Shown in pieces: positions 44,358 to 56,096 of a stretch of 64,000 nucleotides of DNA. Within the stretch, counting starts at the first letter, position 1; each line of letters opens with the position of its first letter. A program made the position numbers and the translations under genes. The stretch is from positions 2,194,117-2,258,116 of the forward strand of contig NZ_LR733406.1 in the NCBI RefSeq assembly GCF_902506505.1, in the 5' to 3' direction. This DNA is from Pseudomonas sp. 8AS. Lineage in GTDB: Bacteria > Pseudomonadota > Gammaproteobacteria > Pseudomonadales > Pseudomonadaceae. The notes beneath the pieces are model-generated. The model saw only the letters and a program-made list of their open reading frames with translations, was not told the origin of the DNA and made no database searches.

Positions 44358-44915
44358 TCAGCGCTCGGTCAGCAGTTGTTCGCGCAGGCTGTCCGACAGG
44401 CCTTCGGGAGCCAGCCAGATGCCCAGGTAGGTGCGGGCCAGTTCGGTATTGCTGCTGCGGAATACTTCGTTGCCATTGCGCTCCAGGGTCAGGCCGGCGT
44501 CGGGGCTGTAGTTCAGGGCGTAGCGGTCGCCAGGCTGGATGTCGCGGAAGGTGGCGTGCAGGGCGTCCAGCTCGTTTTTCAGTTTTGCCAGCTGGGCGGA
44601 GCTGTGCTGGCGCTCCAGGGTGACCCAGGCGGCCTTGATCACATCTTCCTTGGCGATGTCGCGGTAGTAGTACAGCTCCAGGCGCTGTCTGGCCGGCTGG
44701 CTGGCGGCTTGAGAAGGCGTGATCGTGGCTTCGGCGTAAAAGGCCGCGGCATAGACATCGGCCCACAGGTAGGTGAGCAGAGCCTGATTCTTGCGCACCA
44801 GGCTGATGCCGGCCTGTTGGTAGCGTTCACTGAAGGCGGCCTCGTCGAGGCGCTCGCTGTTGGCCTGCAGTTGGCTGCTGGTCAGCAGCAGGAGGATGAG
44901 CAGCATTCGGTGCAT
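44358..44915 (-). CDS. Exported chalcone-isomerase-like protein
   Basis: 185 aa with a signal peptide (MLLILLLLTSSQLQA). The mature part carries LTYLWADVYAAAFYA, LELYYYRDIAKEDVIKAAW and a C-terminal LARTYLGIWLAPEGLSDSLREQLL. This matches the chalcone-isomerase-like periplasmic family (Chalcone_3). These bacterial proteins lack a shown isomerase activity and may bind fatty acids or other hydrophobic ligands. Convergent with gap and divergent from the nqr operon. Confidence 0.75.
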   Translation of the reverse strand: MHRMLLILLLLTSSQLQANSERLDEAAFSERYQQAGISLVRKNQALLTYLWADVYAAAFYAEATITPSQAASQPARQRLELYYYRDIAKEDVIKAAWVTLERQHSSAQLAKLKNELDALHATFRDIQPGDRYALNYSPDAGLTLERNGNEVFRSSNTELARTYLGIWLAPEGLSDSLREQLLTER

Positions 44916-45025
44916 GGCAGTGATTCGTCGGGGTGATGGCTCTTTTTGCCAGAGCTGCAGTCGGCGTCAAGGTGGCGGCTGTTGCTTGGTGTTACGACTG
45001 ATTGGTCTGGATTGGCACTGGCGGG

Positions 45026-46520
<1,495 letters not shown>

Positions 46521-46523
46521 CCC

Positions 46524-47732
46524 ATGGCACTGCGTAAATTCCTCGACAAGATCGAGCATAACTTCGAGCAGGGTGGCAAGTACGAGAAGTGGTACGCCCT
46601 GTACGAAGCGGTCGACACCTTCTTCTACCGCCCGGGCAGCGTGACCAAGAGCACCGCCCACGTGCGCGACGGCATCGACCTCAAGCGCATGATGATCACC
46701 GTCTGGCTGTGCACCTTCCCGGCCATGCTGTTCGGCATGTGGAACATCGGCTACCAGGCCAACAGCATCTTCGCCGGCAACGCCGAGCTGCTGGCGGCCC
46801 AGGATGGCTGGCGCTTCGGCCTGGTCGGCGCGTTGGCGGGCTTCGATCCGAGCAGTGTGTGGGACAACTTCATCCAGGGCGCGGCCTTCTTCCTGCCGGT
46901 GTACCTGACCACCTTCATCGTCGGCGGTTTCTGGGAAGTGCTGTTTGCCTCCATCCGCCGCCACGAGGTCAACGAAGGCTTCTTCGTCACCTCCGTGCTG
47001 TTCGCCCTGACCCTGCCGCCGGATATCCCGCTGTGGCAGGTGGCCCTGGGTATCAGCTTCGGCGTGGTGATCGGCAAGGAAGTGTTCGGCGGCACCGGCA
47101 AGAACTTCCTCAACCCGGCCCTGGTCGGCCGCGCCTTCCTGTTCTTCGCCTATCCGGCGCAGATGTCCGGCGATGCGGTGTGGACCTCGGTGGACGGCTT
47201 TGCCGGCGCCACCGCGCTGTCCATGGCTGCCGCCAGCGGCATGGAGCAGGTCGTGGCCAACGGCCTGACCTGGTGGAATGCCTTCGTCGGCCTGGAGCAG
47301 GGCTCCATGGGCGAGACCAGCACCCTGGCCATCTTCATCGGCGGTGCCTTCCTGCTGCTGACCAAGATCGCTTCCTGGCGCATCGTCGCCGGCGTGATGC
47401 TGGGCATGGTCGCTATGAGCTACCTGTTCAATGCCATCGGCTCCGACAGCAACCCCATGTTCGCCATGCCCTGGTACTGGCACTTGGTGGTCGGCGGCTT
47501 CGCCTTCGGCATGATCTTCATGGCCACCGACCCGGTGTCGGCGTCCATGACCAACACCGGCAAGTGGATCTTCGGCGCGCTGATCGGCGTCATGGTGGTG
47601 CTGATTCGTGTGGTCAACCCGGCCTTCCCGGAAGGCATGATGCTGGCGATCCTGTTCGCCAACCTCTGTGCCCCGCTGATCGACCATTTCGTGGTGCAGG
47701 CCAACATCAAGCGGAGGCTCGCCCGTGGCTAA
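46524..47732 (+). CDS. nqrB: Na+-NQR subunit B
   Basis: 402 aa integral membrane subunit with about ten hydrophobic segments. The covalent-FMN threonine lies in [12 protein letters not shown], and the N-terminal [12 protein letters not shown] is conserved. It holds riboflavin/FMN and lines the Na+ path. The 3' end overlaps nqrC by 8 bp. Confidence 0.97.
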   Translation: MALRKFLDKIEHNFEQGGKYEKWYALYEAVDTFFYRPGSVTKSTAHVRDGIDLKRMMITVWLCTFPAMLFGMWNIGYQANSIFAGNAELLAAQDGWRFGLVGALAGFDPSSVWDNFIQGAAFFLPVYLTTFIVGGFWEVLFASIRRHEVNEGFFVTSVLFALTLPPDIPLWQVALGISFGVVIGKEVFGGTGKNFLNPALVGRAFLFFAYPAQMSGDAVWTSVDGFAGATALSMAAASGMEQVVANGLTWWNAFVGLEQGSMGETSTLAIFIGGAFLLLTKIASWRIVAGVMLGMVAMSYLFNAIGSDSNPMFAMPWYWHLVVGGFAFGMIFMATDPVSASMTNTGKWIFGALIGVMVVLIRVVNPAFPEGMMLAILFANLCAPLIDHFVVQANIKRRLARG

Positions 47733-48525
47733 TAAAGAATCGACCGTCCGTACCCTGACCGTGGCGGTGCTGGTGTGCCTGGTCTGCTCGGTGTTCGTCG
47801 CCGGCGCGGCCGTGGCGCTCAAGCCGACCCAGGCGGAGAACCGCCAGCTGGACAAGCAGCGCAGCATCCTGGCCATCGCCGGCCTGGGCGAGGCGGGCAT
47901 GTCCGCCAAGCAGGTGAAGGCGCTGTTCGCCGAACGCATCCAGGCCCGCGTGGTGGACCTGGACAAAGGCGCCTTCAGCGACACCCAGGATGCCGCCAGC
48001 TTCGACCCGCTCAAGGCGGCCAAGGACCCCAAGCTGTCCCAGGCCCTGCCTGCCGAGCGGGACATCGCCTCGATCAAGCGCCGCGAGAACCTCACCACCG
48101 TCTATATGGTGGAGCAGGACGGCGCGCTGGACACCCTGATCCTGCCGGTGCGTGGCTACGGCCTGTGGTCGACCCTGTACGGCTTCATTGCCGTCAAGGG
48201 CGATCTCAATACCGTGGTCGGCTTCGGCTTCTACCAGCATGGCGAAACCCCGGGTCTCGGTGGCGAGGTGGACAATCCGAAATGGAAGGCCCTGTGGTCC
48301 GGCAAGACCCTGTTCGACGAGCAGGGCCAGCTTGCCGTGGAAATCATCAAGGGCAGCGTTGATCCGCAGTCGGCCAAGGCCAGCCACCAGGTCGACGGCC
48401 TGGCCGGTGCGACCCTGACCAGCAAGGGCGTCAACAACCTGCTGCATTTCTGGCTCGGCGAGAACGGCTTCGGCCCGCTGCTGGCCAACCTGAAGCTCCT
48501 TACCCAGAAAGCAGGGGAGGCCTGA
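47725..48525 (+). CDS. nqrC: Na+-NQR subunit C
   Basis: 266 aa with one N-terminal membrane segment ([21 protein letters not shown]) and a periplasmic FMN-binding domain. The threonine of [13 protein letters not shown] carries the covalent FMN attached by ApbE, whose gene is downstream in the operon. HQVDGL and [10 protein letters not shown] are also conserved. Confidence 0.97.
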   Translation: MANKESTVRTLTVAVLVCLVCSVFVAGAAVALKPTQAENRQLDKQRSILAIAGLGEAGMSAKQVKALFAERIQARVVDLDKGAFSDTQDAASFDPLKAAKDPKLSQALPAERDIASIKRRENLTTVYMVEQDGALDTLILPVRGYGLWSTLYGFIAVKGDLNTVVGFGFYQHGETPGLGGEVDNPKWKALWSGKTLFDEQGQLAVEIIKGSVDPQSAKASHQVDGLAGATLTSKGVNNLLHFWLGENGFGPLLANLKLLTQKAGEA

Positions 48526-48527
48526 GC

Positions 48528-49196
48528 ATGTCGCAACCCACCATCAAGAGCGTGCTGCTCGACCCGATCGTGCACAACAACCCCATCGGCCTGCAGATCC
48601 TCGGCATCTGCTCGGCCCTGGCGGTGACCTCCAACCTGAAGACCGCGCTGGTGATGTCGATTGCCCTGACCCTGGTGACCGGCTTCTCCAACCTGTTCAT
48701 CTCGCTGATCCGCAGCCAGATCCCCAGCTCGATCCGCATGATCGTGCAGATGGTGATCATCGCTTCGCTGGTGATCGTGGTGGACCAGATCCTCAAGGCC
48801 TTCGCCTTCAGCCTGGCCAAGCAGCTGTCGGTATTCGTCGGTCTGATCATCACCAACTGCATCGTCATGGGCCGCGCCGAGGCCTTCGCCATGCAGAACC
48901 CGCCGTTGCTGTCGTTCTTCGACGGCATCGGCAACGGCCTGGGCTATAGCGCCATGCTGATCGTCCTCGGCGTGATCCGCGAGCTGTTCGGCGCCGGCAA
49001 GCTGCTCGGCTATAGCGTGCTGCCCACCGTCAACGACGGCGGCTGGTACCAGCCCAACGGCATGCTGCTGCTGCCGCCTTCGGCATTCTTCCTGATCGGT
49101 CTGATCATCTGGGCGCTGCGCAGCTGGAAGCCGGCACAGAAAGAGGCGCCGGCCTTGCGCATGGCCCCGCAGGTTTCGGATAAGGAGGCCTACTGA
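48528..49196 (+). CDS. nqrD: Na+-NQR subunit D
   Basis: 222 aa with six membrane segments. Cys28 ([10 protein letters not shown]) and Cys111 ([13 protein letters not shown]) are the NqrD half of the Fe/2Fe-2S site buried between NqrD and NqrE. The last base overlaps the nqrE start codon. Confidence 0.97.
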   Translation: MSQPTIKSVLLDPIVHNNPIGLQILGICSALAVTSNLKTALVMSIALTLVTGFSNLFISLIRSQIPSSIRMIVQMVIIASLVIVVDQILKAFAFSLAKQLSVFVGLIITNCIVMGRAEAFAMQNPPLLSFFDGIGNGLGYSAMLIVLGVIRELFGAGKLLGYSVLPTVNDGGWYQPNGMLLLPPSAFFLIGLIIWALRSWKPAQKEAPALRMAPQVSDKEAY

Positions 49197-49804
49197 TGGA
49201 GCATTACCTCAGCCTGTTCGTGAAGGCCGTGTTCATCGAGAACATGGCACTGGCCTTCTTCCTCGGCATGTGCACCTTCATCGCCATCTCCAAGAAGGTG
49301 GAAACCGCCATCGGCCTCGGCATCGCCGTGGTCGTGGTGCAGGCCATTACGGTGCCAGCCAACAACCTGCTGTACACCTACCTGCTCAAGGAAGGCGCGC
49401 TGGCCTGGGCCGGGTTGCCGGAAGTGGACCTGTCCTTCCTCGGCCTGCTCAGCTACATCGGGGTGATCGCCGCCATCGTGCAGATCCTCGAGATGCTGCT
49501 CGATAAATACGTGCCCTCGCTGTACAACGCCCTCGGCGTATTCCTGCCGCTGATCACGGTGAACTGCGCCATCATGGCCGGCTCGCTGTTCATGGTGGAG
49601 CGCGACTACAACCTGGCCGAGAGCGTGACCTACGGCCTGGGTTCCGGTTTCTCCTGGGCCCTGGCCATCGCCCTGCTGGCCGGCATCCGCGAGAAGCTCA
49701 AGTACAGCGATGTTCCCGAAGGCCTGCAGGGCCTGGGCATCACCTTCATCACCATCGGTCTGATGTCGTTGGGCTTCATGTCCTTCGGCGGCATTCAGCT
49801 GTAA
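49196..49804 (+). CDS. nqrE: Na+-NQR subunit E
   Basis: 202 aa with six membrane segments. Cys26 ([10 protein letters not shown]) and Cys124 ([11 protein letters not shown]) complete the intramembrane iron centre with NqrD. It is homologous to NqrD in inverted topology. Overlaps nqrD by one base; nqrF follows after 10 bp. Confidence 0.97.
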   Translation: MEHYLSLFVKAVFIENMALAFFLGMCTFIAISKKVETAIGLGIAVVVVQAITVPANNLLYTYLLKEGALAWAGLPEVDLSFLGLLSYIGVIAAIVQILEMLLDKYVPSLYNALGVFLPLITVNCAIMAGSLFMVERDYNLAESVTYGLGSGFSWALAIALLAGIREKLKYSDVPEGLQGLGITFITIGLMSLGFMSFGGIQL

Positions 49805-49814
49805 GGAGCGTCTG

Positions 49815-51038
49815 ATGGGTTTCGAAATCGCATTGGCCATCGGCATGTTCACCGCCATCGTCCTGGCGCTGGTGGTGGTCATCCTGGCGGCGCGCGCCAA
49901 GCTGGTTTCCAGCGGCGACGTCAACATCGTCATCAACGGCGAACGCACCCTGACCGTACCGGCCGGCGGCAAGCTGCTGCAGACCTTGGCGGCGAACAAC
50001 GTGTTCCTGTCCTCGGCCTGCGGCGGCGGTGGCACTTGTGCGCAGTGCAAGTGCATCGTCGAAAGCGGCGGCGGCGAGATGCTGCCGACCGAGGAATCGC
50101 ACTTCACCAAGCGCGAAGCCAAGGCCGGCTGGCGCCTGTCCTGCCAGACCCCGGTCAAGCAGGACATGCACATCGAGGTGGAAGAGTCGGTGTTCGGCGT
50201 GAAGAAGTGGGAATGCACGGTGGAGTCCAACCCCAACGTCGCCACCTTCATCAAGGAGCTGACCCTGCGCCTGCCAGAAGGCGAGAGCGTGGACTTCCGC
50301 GCTGGCGGCTACGTGCAGCTGGAGTGCCCGCCGCACGTGGTCAACTACAAGGACTTCGATATCCAGCCCGAGTACCGTGGCGACTGGGACAAGTTCAACC
50401 AGTGGAAGTACGTGTCCAAGGTCGAGGAGCCGGTGATCCGCGCCTACTCCATGGCCAACTACCCGGACGAGAAGGGCATCGTCAAATTCAACATCCGCAT
50501 CGCCTCGCCGCCACCGGGCAAGGACCACTTGCCGCCGGGCCAGATGTCGTCCTGGGTGTTCAACCTCAAGCCGGGTGACAAGGTCACGGTGTATGGCCCG
50601 TTCGGCGAGTTCTTCGCCAAGGACACCGACGCCGAGATGATCTTCATCGGCGGCGGTGCCGGCATGGCGCCGATGCGCTCGCACATCTTCGACCAGCTCA
50701 AGCGCCTGGGTTCCAAGCGCAAGATCAGCTTCTGGTACGGTGCGCGCTCGCTGCGCGAGGCCTTCTACGTCGAGGAATACGACCAGCTCGCCGCGGAGAA
50801 CCCGAACTTCCAGTGGCACCTGGCGCTGTCCGATCCGCAGCCGGAAGACAACTGGACCGGCCTCAAGGGCTTCATCCACAACGTATTGTTCGAGCAGTAC
50901 CTCAAGGACCACCCGGCCCCCGAGGATTGCGAGTTCTACATGTGCGGCCCGCCCATGATGAACGCCGCCGTGATCAAGATGCTGCTGGATCTGGGCGTCG
51001 AGCGGGAGAATATTCTGCTGGACGACTTCGGTGGCTAA
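49815..51038 (+). CDS. nqrF: Na+-NQR subunit F (NADH-oxidising)
   Basis: 407 aa. One N-terminal membrane segment, then a ferredoxin domain with Cys69, Cys75, Cys78 ([13 protein letters not shown]) and Cys110. An FAD domain (RAYSMANYP) and NADH domain ([26 protein letters not shown]) follow. It is the electron entry point of the pump. The 3' end overlaps the longest possible apbE frame by 8 bp. Confidence 0.98.
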   Translation: MGFEIALAIGMFTAIVLALVVVILAARAKLVSSGDVNIVINGERTLTVPAGGKLLQTLAANNVFLSSACGGGGTCAQCKCIVESGGGEMLPTEESHFTKREAKAGWRLSCQTPVKQDMHIEVEESVFGVKKWECTVESNPNVATFIKELTLRLPEGESVDFRAGGYVQLECPPHVVNYKDFDIQPEYRGDWDKFNQWKYVSKVEEPVIRAYSMANYPDEKGIVKFNIRIASPPPGKDHLPPGQMSSWVFNLKPGDKVTVYGPFGEFFAKDTDAEMIFIGGGAGMAPMRSHIFDQLKRLGSKRKISFWYGARSLREAFYVEEYDQLAAENPNFQWHLALSDPQPEDNWTGLKGFIHNVLFEQYLKDHPAPEDCEFYMCGPPMMNAAVIKMLLDLGVERENILLDDFGG

Positions 51039-52185
51039 AACTCGGCCTGATTGGCTACTGCGCTTGCGTCTTGTGCCTCAGGCAGTGCTCGGAATCCTCA
51101 TGTACTGCTCGTACACTGCGGTTCCGGCGCGCTGGCTGAGACCCAATACGCTGCGCTCGCTACGCCACTCAAGCCAAGTTTGCCCCGCGATATGCCTGCT
51201 GCTGGCTAGCGTCCTGCTGGCCGGTTGCGGCGAAAAGATCGAGGAGTTCGGCGGCCCGACCATGGGCAGCCACTACTCGCTGAAGTACCTGGCAGGCGAG
51301 GGTACGCCCGAGCCCGCCGCCCTCAAGGTCGAGGTCGAGGGCCTGCTGGCGCAAGTCGACCAGCAGATGTCCACCTGGCGCAGTGATTCCGAACTTTCCG
51401 AATTCAATCGCCTGCCGGCCGGCAGCTGCCGCGCCATGCCGGCCGCCGTGCTGGAATTGGTGCGTTTCGGCGAGCGGCTGGCCGCCGACAGCGACGGCGC
51501 CTTCGATCTGACCCTGGAGCCTTTGCTGGATCTCTGGGGCTTCGGCCCGCAGTCGCGCGGCGAGCGGGTGCCGACGGCCGAGGAGATTGCCATGGTGCGG
51601 GCCAATGTCGGCCATGAGCATCTGCGCATCGACGGCGAGCAGCTGTGCAAGGACGCCGCCGTGCAGCTGGATCTCAACAGCATCGCCGCCGGCGCTACGG
51701 TCGATCGCATCGCCGCGCGCCTGGCCGAGCTGGGTGTGAAAAGCTACCTGCTGGATGTCACCGGTGAGCTCAAGGCGCTTGGGCGCAAGCCGGACGGCAG
51801 CGCCTGGCGCATCGCCATCGAGGCGCCGCGCGATGACCGCCAGGTGGCGCAGAAGGTCCTGGTGCTGGATGGCCTGGGGGTCTCCACCTCCGGCGACTAC
51901 CGCAACTACTTCGAGCGCGACGGCAAGCGTTACTCGCATACCCTCGATCCGCAAACGGGCGCACCTATCAGTCATCGCCTGGCGGCGGTGACGGTGGTCG
52001 ATCCCTCGACTTTGCGCGCCGACGGGCTGTCTACTCTATTGATGGTGCTGGGGCCGGAACGCGGCTATGCCTTCGCTGAGCAGGCGCAGGTGGCCGCTTT
52101 CTTCGTCACCCGTACCGACCAGGGTTTCGCCACCCGCGCGACGCCCGCTTTCGAGCGCCATTTCGGCGCAGGAGAAACACCATGA
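51031..52185 (+). CDS. apbE: FAD:protein FMN transferase, uncertain N-terminus
   Basis: Attaches FMN to the threonines of NqrB and NqrC. The catalytic part is complete: [13 protein letters not shown], the [12 protein letters not shown] region, SGDYRNYFE and [15 protein letters not shown]. The lipoprotein signal ([14 protein letters not shown]) lies about 50 residues from the first possible start (GTG 51031), much too far for a normal signal peptide. ATG at 51100 still leaves about 29 residues before it. The DNA between 51065 and 51185 reads like an intergenic repeat rather than coding sequence, so an insertion has probably displaced or obscured the native start. Confidence 0.88.
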   Translation: MAKTRPDWLLRLRLVPQAVLGILMYCSYTAVPARWLRPNTLRSLRHSSQVCPAICLLLASVLLAGCGEKIEEFGGPTMGSHYSLKYLAGEGTPEPAALKVEVEGLLAQVDQQMSTWRSDSELSEFNRLPAGSCRAMPAAVLELVRFGERLAADSDGAFDLTLEPLLDLWGFGPQSRGERVPTAEEIAMVRANVGHEHLRIDGEQLCKDAAVQLDLNSIAAGATVDRIAARLAELGVKSYLLDVTGELKALGRKPDGSAWRIAIEAPRDDRQVAQKVLVLDGLGVSTSGDYRNYFERDGKRYSHTLDPQTGAPISHRLAAVTVVDPSTLRADGLSTLLMVLGPERGYAFAEQAQVAAFFVTRTDQGFATRATPAFERHFGAGETP

Positions 52186-52409
52186 CCTGGCTGCTGGTAT
52201 TCGGACTCATGCTGCTGGTGGTATTGGGCATGGCCGTCGGTGTGATCTTCGGGCGCAAGCCGATTGCCGGCTCCTGCGGCGGCATCGCCAATCTGGGCAT
52301 CGAGAAGGAATGTTCGATCTGTGGCGGCAACCGCGAGAAGTGCGAGGAAGTGAATCGCGACCAGGATGTAGTGAAGACAAAGCTCGCCTACGACGCGACC
52401 AAGCGCTAA
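52182..52409 (+). CDS. nqrM: Na+-NQR maturation protein NqrM
   Basis: 75 aa. One membrane segment (LLVFGLMLLVVLGMAVGVIF) is followed by GRKPIAGSCGGIANLG and ECSICGGNREKCEE, with Cys32, Cys44, Cys47 and Cys54. NqrM is needed for inserting iron into the NqrD/E centre. Starts in an ATGA overlap with apbE, so the eight-gene unit nqrABCDEF-apbE-nqrM is contiguous. Confidence 0.95.
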   Translation: MTWLLVFGLMLLVVLGMAVGVIFGRKPIAGSCGGIANLGIEKECSICGGNREKCEEVNRDQDVVKTKLAYDATKR

Positions 52410-52527
52410 TGTGCGGCGCGAACCGGCATGGTTAAGCTGTGCCGACGATTCTAGTGCTGTGGCCATGGGGTGCCGCAGCCCTGTCCGGGTTCCTGACGCG
52501 AAGCCCGGTGCGTGATGAGGAGTAAGC

Positions 52528-53922
52528 ATGGCGGTCTACAACTACGACGTGGTGGTGTTGGGCTCGGGCCCGGCGGGTGAAGGCGCGGCAATGAACGCGG
52601 CCAAGGCCGGGCGCAAGGTGGCGGTGGTCGACAACCGCCCGCAGGTCGGCGGCAACTGCACCCACCTCGGCACCATCCCGTCCAAGGCCCTGCGCCACTC
52701 GGTGCGGCAGATCATGCAGTACAACACCAACCCGCTGTTCCGCCAGATCGGCGAGCCGCGCTGGTTCTCCTTCCCCGACGTGCTGAAGAGCGCCGAGCGG
52801 GTGATCGCCAAGCAGGTCGCCTCGCGCACCGGCTACTACGCGCGCAACCGCATCGACGTGTTCTTCGGCACCGCCAGCTTCGCCGACGAGCAGACCGTGG
52901 AAGTGGTCTGCCCCAGCGGCGTGGTGGAAAAACTGGTGGCCAAGCAGATCGTCATCGCCACCGGCTCGCGCCCCTACCGCCCGGCCGACGTGGACTTCCA
53001 CCACCCGCGCATCTACGACAGCGACACCATCCTCAGTCTGACCCACACGCCGCGCCGGATCATCATCTACGGTGCCGGGGTGATCGGCTCCGAGTACGCC
53101 TCGATCTTCAGCGGCCTGGGCGTGCTGGTCGACCTGATCGACAACCGCGATCAGCTGCTCAGCTTCCTCGACGACGAGATCTCCGATGCGCTGAGCTACC
53201 ACCTGCGCAACAACAACGTGCTGATCCGTCACAACGAGGAGTACGAGCGCGTCGAGGGCGTGGAGCACGGGGTGATCCTGCACCTCAAGTCCGGCAAGAA
53301 GATCAAGGCCGACGCCTTCCTCTGGTGCAACGGGCGTACCGGCAACACCGACAAGCTGGGCCTGGAAAACATCGGCATCAAGGTCAACGGCCGCGGGCAG
53401 ATCGAGGTGGATCAGTCCTACCGCACCGAGATCGGCAATATCTTCGCCGCCGGTGACGTGATCGGCTGGCCGAGCCTGGCCAGCGCCGCCTACGACCAGG
53501 GTCGTTCGGCCGCCGGCAGTGCGGTGGAGAACGACACTTGGCGCTTCGTCGACGACGTGCCGACCGGCATCTACACCATTCCGGAGATCAGCTCGATCGG
53601 CAAGAACGAGAAGGAGCTGACCCAGGCCAAGATCCCCTACGAGGTGGGCAAGGCCTTCTTCAAGGGCATGGCGCGGGCGCAGATCTCCCACGAGCCGGTG
53701 GGCATGCTGAAGATCCTGTTCCACCGCGACACCCTGGAAATCCTCGGCGTGCACTGCTTCGGCTACCAGGCCTCGGAGATCGTCCACATCGGCCAGGCGA
53801 TCATGAACCAGAAGGGCGAGGCGAACAGCATCAAGTACTTCGTCAACACCACCTTCAACTACCCGACCATGGCCGAGGCCTATCGGGTGGCGGCGTTCGA
53901 CGGTCTCAACCGGCTTTTTTGA
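52528..53922 (+). CDS. sthA: Soluble pyridine nucleotide transhydrogenase
   Basis: 464 aa flavoprotein of the disulfide-reductase family. The FAD motif [21 protein letters not shown] is at the N-terminus. The position of the redox disulfide reads [16 protein letters not shown] with one cysteine, the mark of SthA. A second nucleotide motif, [14 protein letters not shown], follows. It interconverts NADPH and NADH in the cytoplasm. GAGG precedes the ATG. Confidence 0.96.
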   Translation: MAVYNYDVVVLGSGPAGEGAAMNAAKAGRKVAVVDNRPQVGGNCTHLGTIPSKALRHSVRQIMQYNTNPLFRQIGEPRWFSFPDVLKSAERVIAKQVASRTGYYARNRIDVFFGTASFADEQTVEVVCPSGVVEKLVAKQIVIATGSRPYRPADVDFHHPRIYDSDTILSLTHTPRRIIIYGAGVIGSEYASIFSGLGVLVDLIDNRDQLLSFLDDEISDALSYHLRNNNVLIRHNEEYERVEGVEHGVILHLKSGKKIKADAFLWCNGRTGNTDKLGLENIGIKVNGRGQIEVDQSYRTEIGNIFAAGDVIGWPSLASAAYDQGRSAAGSAVENDTWRFVDDVPTGIYTIPEISSIGKNEKELTQAKIPYEVGKAFFKGMARAQISHEPVGMLKILFHRDTLEILGVHCFGYQASEIVHIGQAIMNQKGEANSIKYFVNTTFNYPTMAEAYRVAAFDGLNRLF

Positions 53923-54030
53923 GCGGCTCCGACCGGTGGCCTGAGCCGGTCGGGGTGGATCCCTTCAGCGATTCCCGCGAGTGGCGCTGGCCGAACCGGG
54001 AGAGCTTCTGACCAGGCACGACGCAGCAAC

Positions 54031-54058
54031 AAAAAACCGGCCCGAGGGCCGGTTTTTT
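54031..54058 (+). terminator. Terminator of sthA
   Basis: AAAAAACCGGCCC-GAG-GGCCGGTTTTTT; strong and symmetric, immediately left of element copy 2. Confidence 0.92.
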
Positions 54059-54063
54059 GTTGG

Positions 54064-54524
54064 CTATGTCCCAATAGCGTGTTGTATGCAGCTCCATGGT
54101 TTGCATAGGTGGAAAGCAAATCCGCGTAGCGGCAAGAACGAGCCATCAAGCAGCTCGGAGCCCGAGTCCCCGTCAGGAGGCCGAGTGGAGGTGTTGCGCA
54201 GGGGGACGAGCCGCAGGGATGCGGTGAGAGGCTTAAAGGGCCAGGGATGGCCCTTGTAAGCCGGCCCCCGGAGCGGCGCCGGAGGGAGGGCACCCGGAGC
54301 GAAGCGCAGGGCCGGATGTCGGGGCGCACTTCTCTTTGGTTACTTTCTCTTGTGCGAGCAAGAGAAAGTGACTCGCCCGGGTGGGCGAAACCCAAACTAT
54401 CAGCCGCTCGGCAATCAGCTCAGCAGGGTGCCCTGAGGCCATCAGGTGCGCATGGAGCACCCTACAATGCAGGGCTCGCGCCCACGGATGGTATGCGCCC
54501 ATTCAACACGCTATTGGTACATAG
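54064..54524 (-). mobile_element. 460-bp element with terminal inverted repeats, copy 2 (MITE-like)
   Basis: Reverse-orientation copy of the element at 36475-36931, differing by scattered substitutions and a few small indels. It has the same terminal sequence CTATGTCCCAATAGC at the left and the inverted form (one mismatch, GTACATAG) at the right. It fills most of the 644-bp gap between sthA and the tRNA gene, sandwiched between two terminators. No flanking direct repeat is evident. Confidence 0.75.
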
Positions 54525-54528
54525 CCAT

Positions 54529-54559
54529 AAAAAAAGCCCCAGGCTTTCACCAGGGGCTT
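54529..54559 (-). terminator. Terminator downstream of tRNA-Asn
   Basis: On the minus strand AGCCCC ... GGGGCT with a 12-base loop (partly paired) is followed by seven T residues, 8 bp beyond the tRNA 3' end. Confidence 0.85.
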
Positions 54560-54566
54560 TTGAATT

Positions 54567-54642
54567 TGGCTCCGCGACCTGGACTCGAACCAGGGACCCA
54601 ATGATTAACAGTCATTTGCTCTACCGACTGAGCTATCGCGGA
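54567..54642 (-). tRNA. tRNA-Asn (anticodon GTT)
   Basis: 76 bases including encoded CCA. The acceptor stem is TCCGCGA paired with TCGCGGA. The D-arm AGCTCAGTCGGTAGAGC, anticodon loop CTGTTAA and T-arm GGTTCGAGTCC are all canonical. Confidence 0.98.
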
Positions 54643-54654
54643 ACTGCGGTGCGT

Positions 54655-54682
54655 ATCCTACTGATTAAAAAGGGGAAGTCAA
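54655..54682 (-). promoter_or_regulatory. Promoter of tRNA-Asn
   Basis: Minus strand TTGACT (54682-54677), 16-bp spacer, TAGGAT (54660-54655); the start site would fall a few bases before the tRNA 5' end. The -35 lies inside the terminator stem of the upstream aminotransferase gene. Confidence 0.65.
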
Positions 54683-54701
54683 CACCCTGTGGGGACTTCC
54701 C
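54667..54701 (-). terminator. Terminator of the aminotransferase gene
   Basis: Minus strand GGGAAGTC ... GACTTCCC with a 13-base loop, followed by CTTTTT; starts 9 bp after the stop codon. Confidence 0.75.
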
Positions 54702-54709
54702 GGATTTTT

Positions 54710-55906
54710 TCAGAGAACCTGAACGATGGCCTTGGTCACGGCATCCAGGTTGCTGCGGTTGAGTGCGGCGACGCAGATGCGTCCGGTGCCGACCGCGTAG
54801 ATGGCGAACTCGTTCTTCAGGCGCTCGACCTGCTCGGCGGTCAGGCCGGAGTAGGAGAACATGCCGCGCTGGCGCGCGACGAAGCTGAAGTCGCGCTTGG
54901 CGCCGAGGGCGGCCAGTTGCTCGACCATGGCCAGGCGCATGTCGCGAATGCGCTGGCGCATCTCGCCCAGTTCATCTTCCCACAGTGCGCGCAGCTCGGG
55001 GCTGTTGAGCACGCTGGCGACCACGGTGGCGCCGTGGGTCGGCGGGTTGGAGTAGTTGGTGCGGATCACGCGCTTGGCCTGCGACAGCACACGGCCGGCT
55101 TCTTCCTTGCTGGCGGTGACGATGGACAGGGCACCGACGCGCTCGCCGTACAGCGAGAAGGACTTGGAGAAGGAGCTGGAGACGAAGAACGGCAGGCCGG
55201 ACTCGGCGAACAGGCGCACGGCGAAGGCATCCTGTTCGATGCCGTCACCGAAGCCCTGGTAGGCGATGTCGAGGAAGGGTACGTGCTCGCGCTCGCGCAG
55301 CACTTCCAGCACGGCTTTCCAGTCGTCCAGCGACAGGTCGACGCCGGTCGGGTTGTGGCAGCAGGCGTGCAGCACGACCACCGAGCGGGCTGGCAGGTTC
55401 TGCAGGTCTTCCAGCAGGCCGGCGCGGTTCACGCCGTGGGTGGCGGCGTCATAGTAGCGGTAGTTCTGCACCGGGAAACCGGCGGATTCGAACAGGGCGC
55501 GGTGGTTTTCCCAGCTCGGGTCGCTGATGGCAACCACGGCGTTTGGCAGCAGGCGCTTGAGGAAGTCGGCGCCGGTCTTCAGTGCGCCGGTACCGCCGAC
55601 GGCCTGGGTGGTGACCACGCGGCCTTCGGCCAGTAGGGCGGAATCCGCGCCGAACAGCAGCTTCTGTACGGCGCTGTCATAGGCGGCGATGCCTTCGATC
55701 GGCAGATAGCCGCGCGGAGCGTGGGCTTCGATGCGGGCTTTTTCGGCTTCGGCAACGGCACGCAGAAGGGGAATCCGTCCTTCCTCGGTGAAGTAGACGC
55801 CCACGCCAAGGTTGACCTTGGTGGCGCGGGGGTCGGCGTTGAAGGCTTCATTCAGGCCCAGAATCGGGTCGCGCGGTGCCATTTCGACGGCAGAGAACAG
55901 ACTCAT
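54710..55906 (-). CDS. Aspartate/aromatic amino-acid aminotransferase (class I)
   Basis: 398 aa from the ATG at 55906 (MSLFSAVEMAPRDPILGLNEAF), the usual start of AspC/TyrB-type enzymes. PLP-binding lysine in SSFSKSFSLYGERVG; substrate-binding NPTGVDLSLDDW region and the Arg-containing C-terminus (GMFSYSGL...VGTGRICVAALN) are present. It transfers amino groups between Asp or aromatic amino acids and 2-oxoglutarate; sequence does not settle which. Divergent from uvrB, as in other Pseudomonas. Confidence 0.93.
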   Translation of the reverse strand: MSLFSAVEMAPRDPILGLNEAFNADPRATKVNLGVGVYFTEEGRIPLLRAVAEAEKARIEAHAPRGYLPIEGIAAYDSAVQKLLFGADSALLAEGRVVTTQAVGGTGALKTGADFLKRLLPNAVVAISDPSWENHRALFESAGFPVQNYRYYDAATHGVNRAGLLEDLQNLPARSVVVLHACCHNPTGVDLSLDDWKAVLEVLREREHVPFLDIAYQGFGDGIEQDAFAVRLFAESGLPFFVSSSFSKSFSLYGERVGALSIVTASKEEAGRVLSQAKRVIRTNYSNPPTHGATVVASVLNSPELRALWEDELGEMRQRIRDMRLAMVEQLAALGAKRDFSFVARQRGMFSYSGLTAEQVERLKNEFAIYAVGTGRICVAALNRSNLDAVTKAIVQVL

Positions 55907-56096
55907 GATGCGGCAGCTCGGAGAGGAAGGTAGGGGGGGCGGCAAAACCCTGCGACGACTGAGGCTAGGGGTTGCCTGGACGGGCCGGTATTATAGCGGC
56001 CAAGGTTGCATGGGGCGATATCGCTCGCATGCTTTATTGCGTTAGCTATGACGCCCGCAATCGCGCCGCGTCACAGTTGTTTGCCGAGGTTCGTCG

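Noticed and set aside
55907..56096. LexA/SOS box upstream of uvrB
   Set aside because: No CTG-N10-CAG site was found by eye between the divergent start codons.
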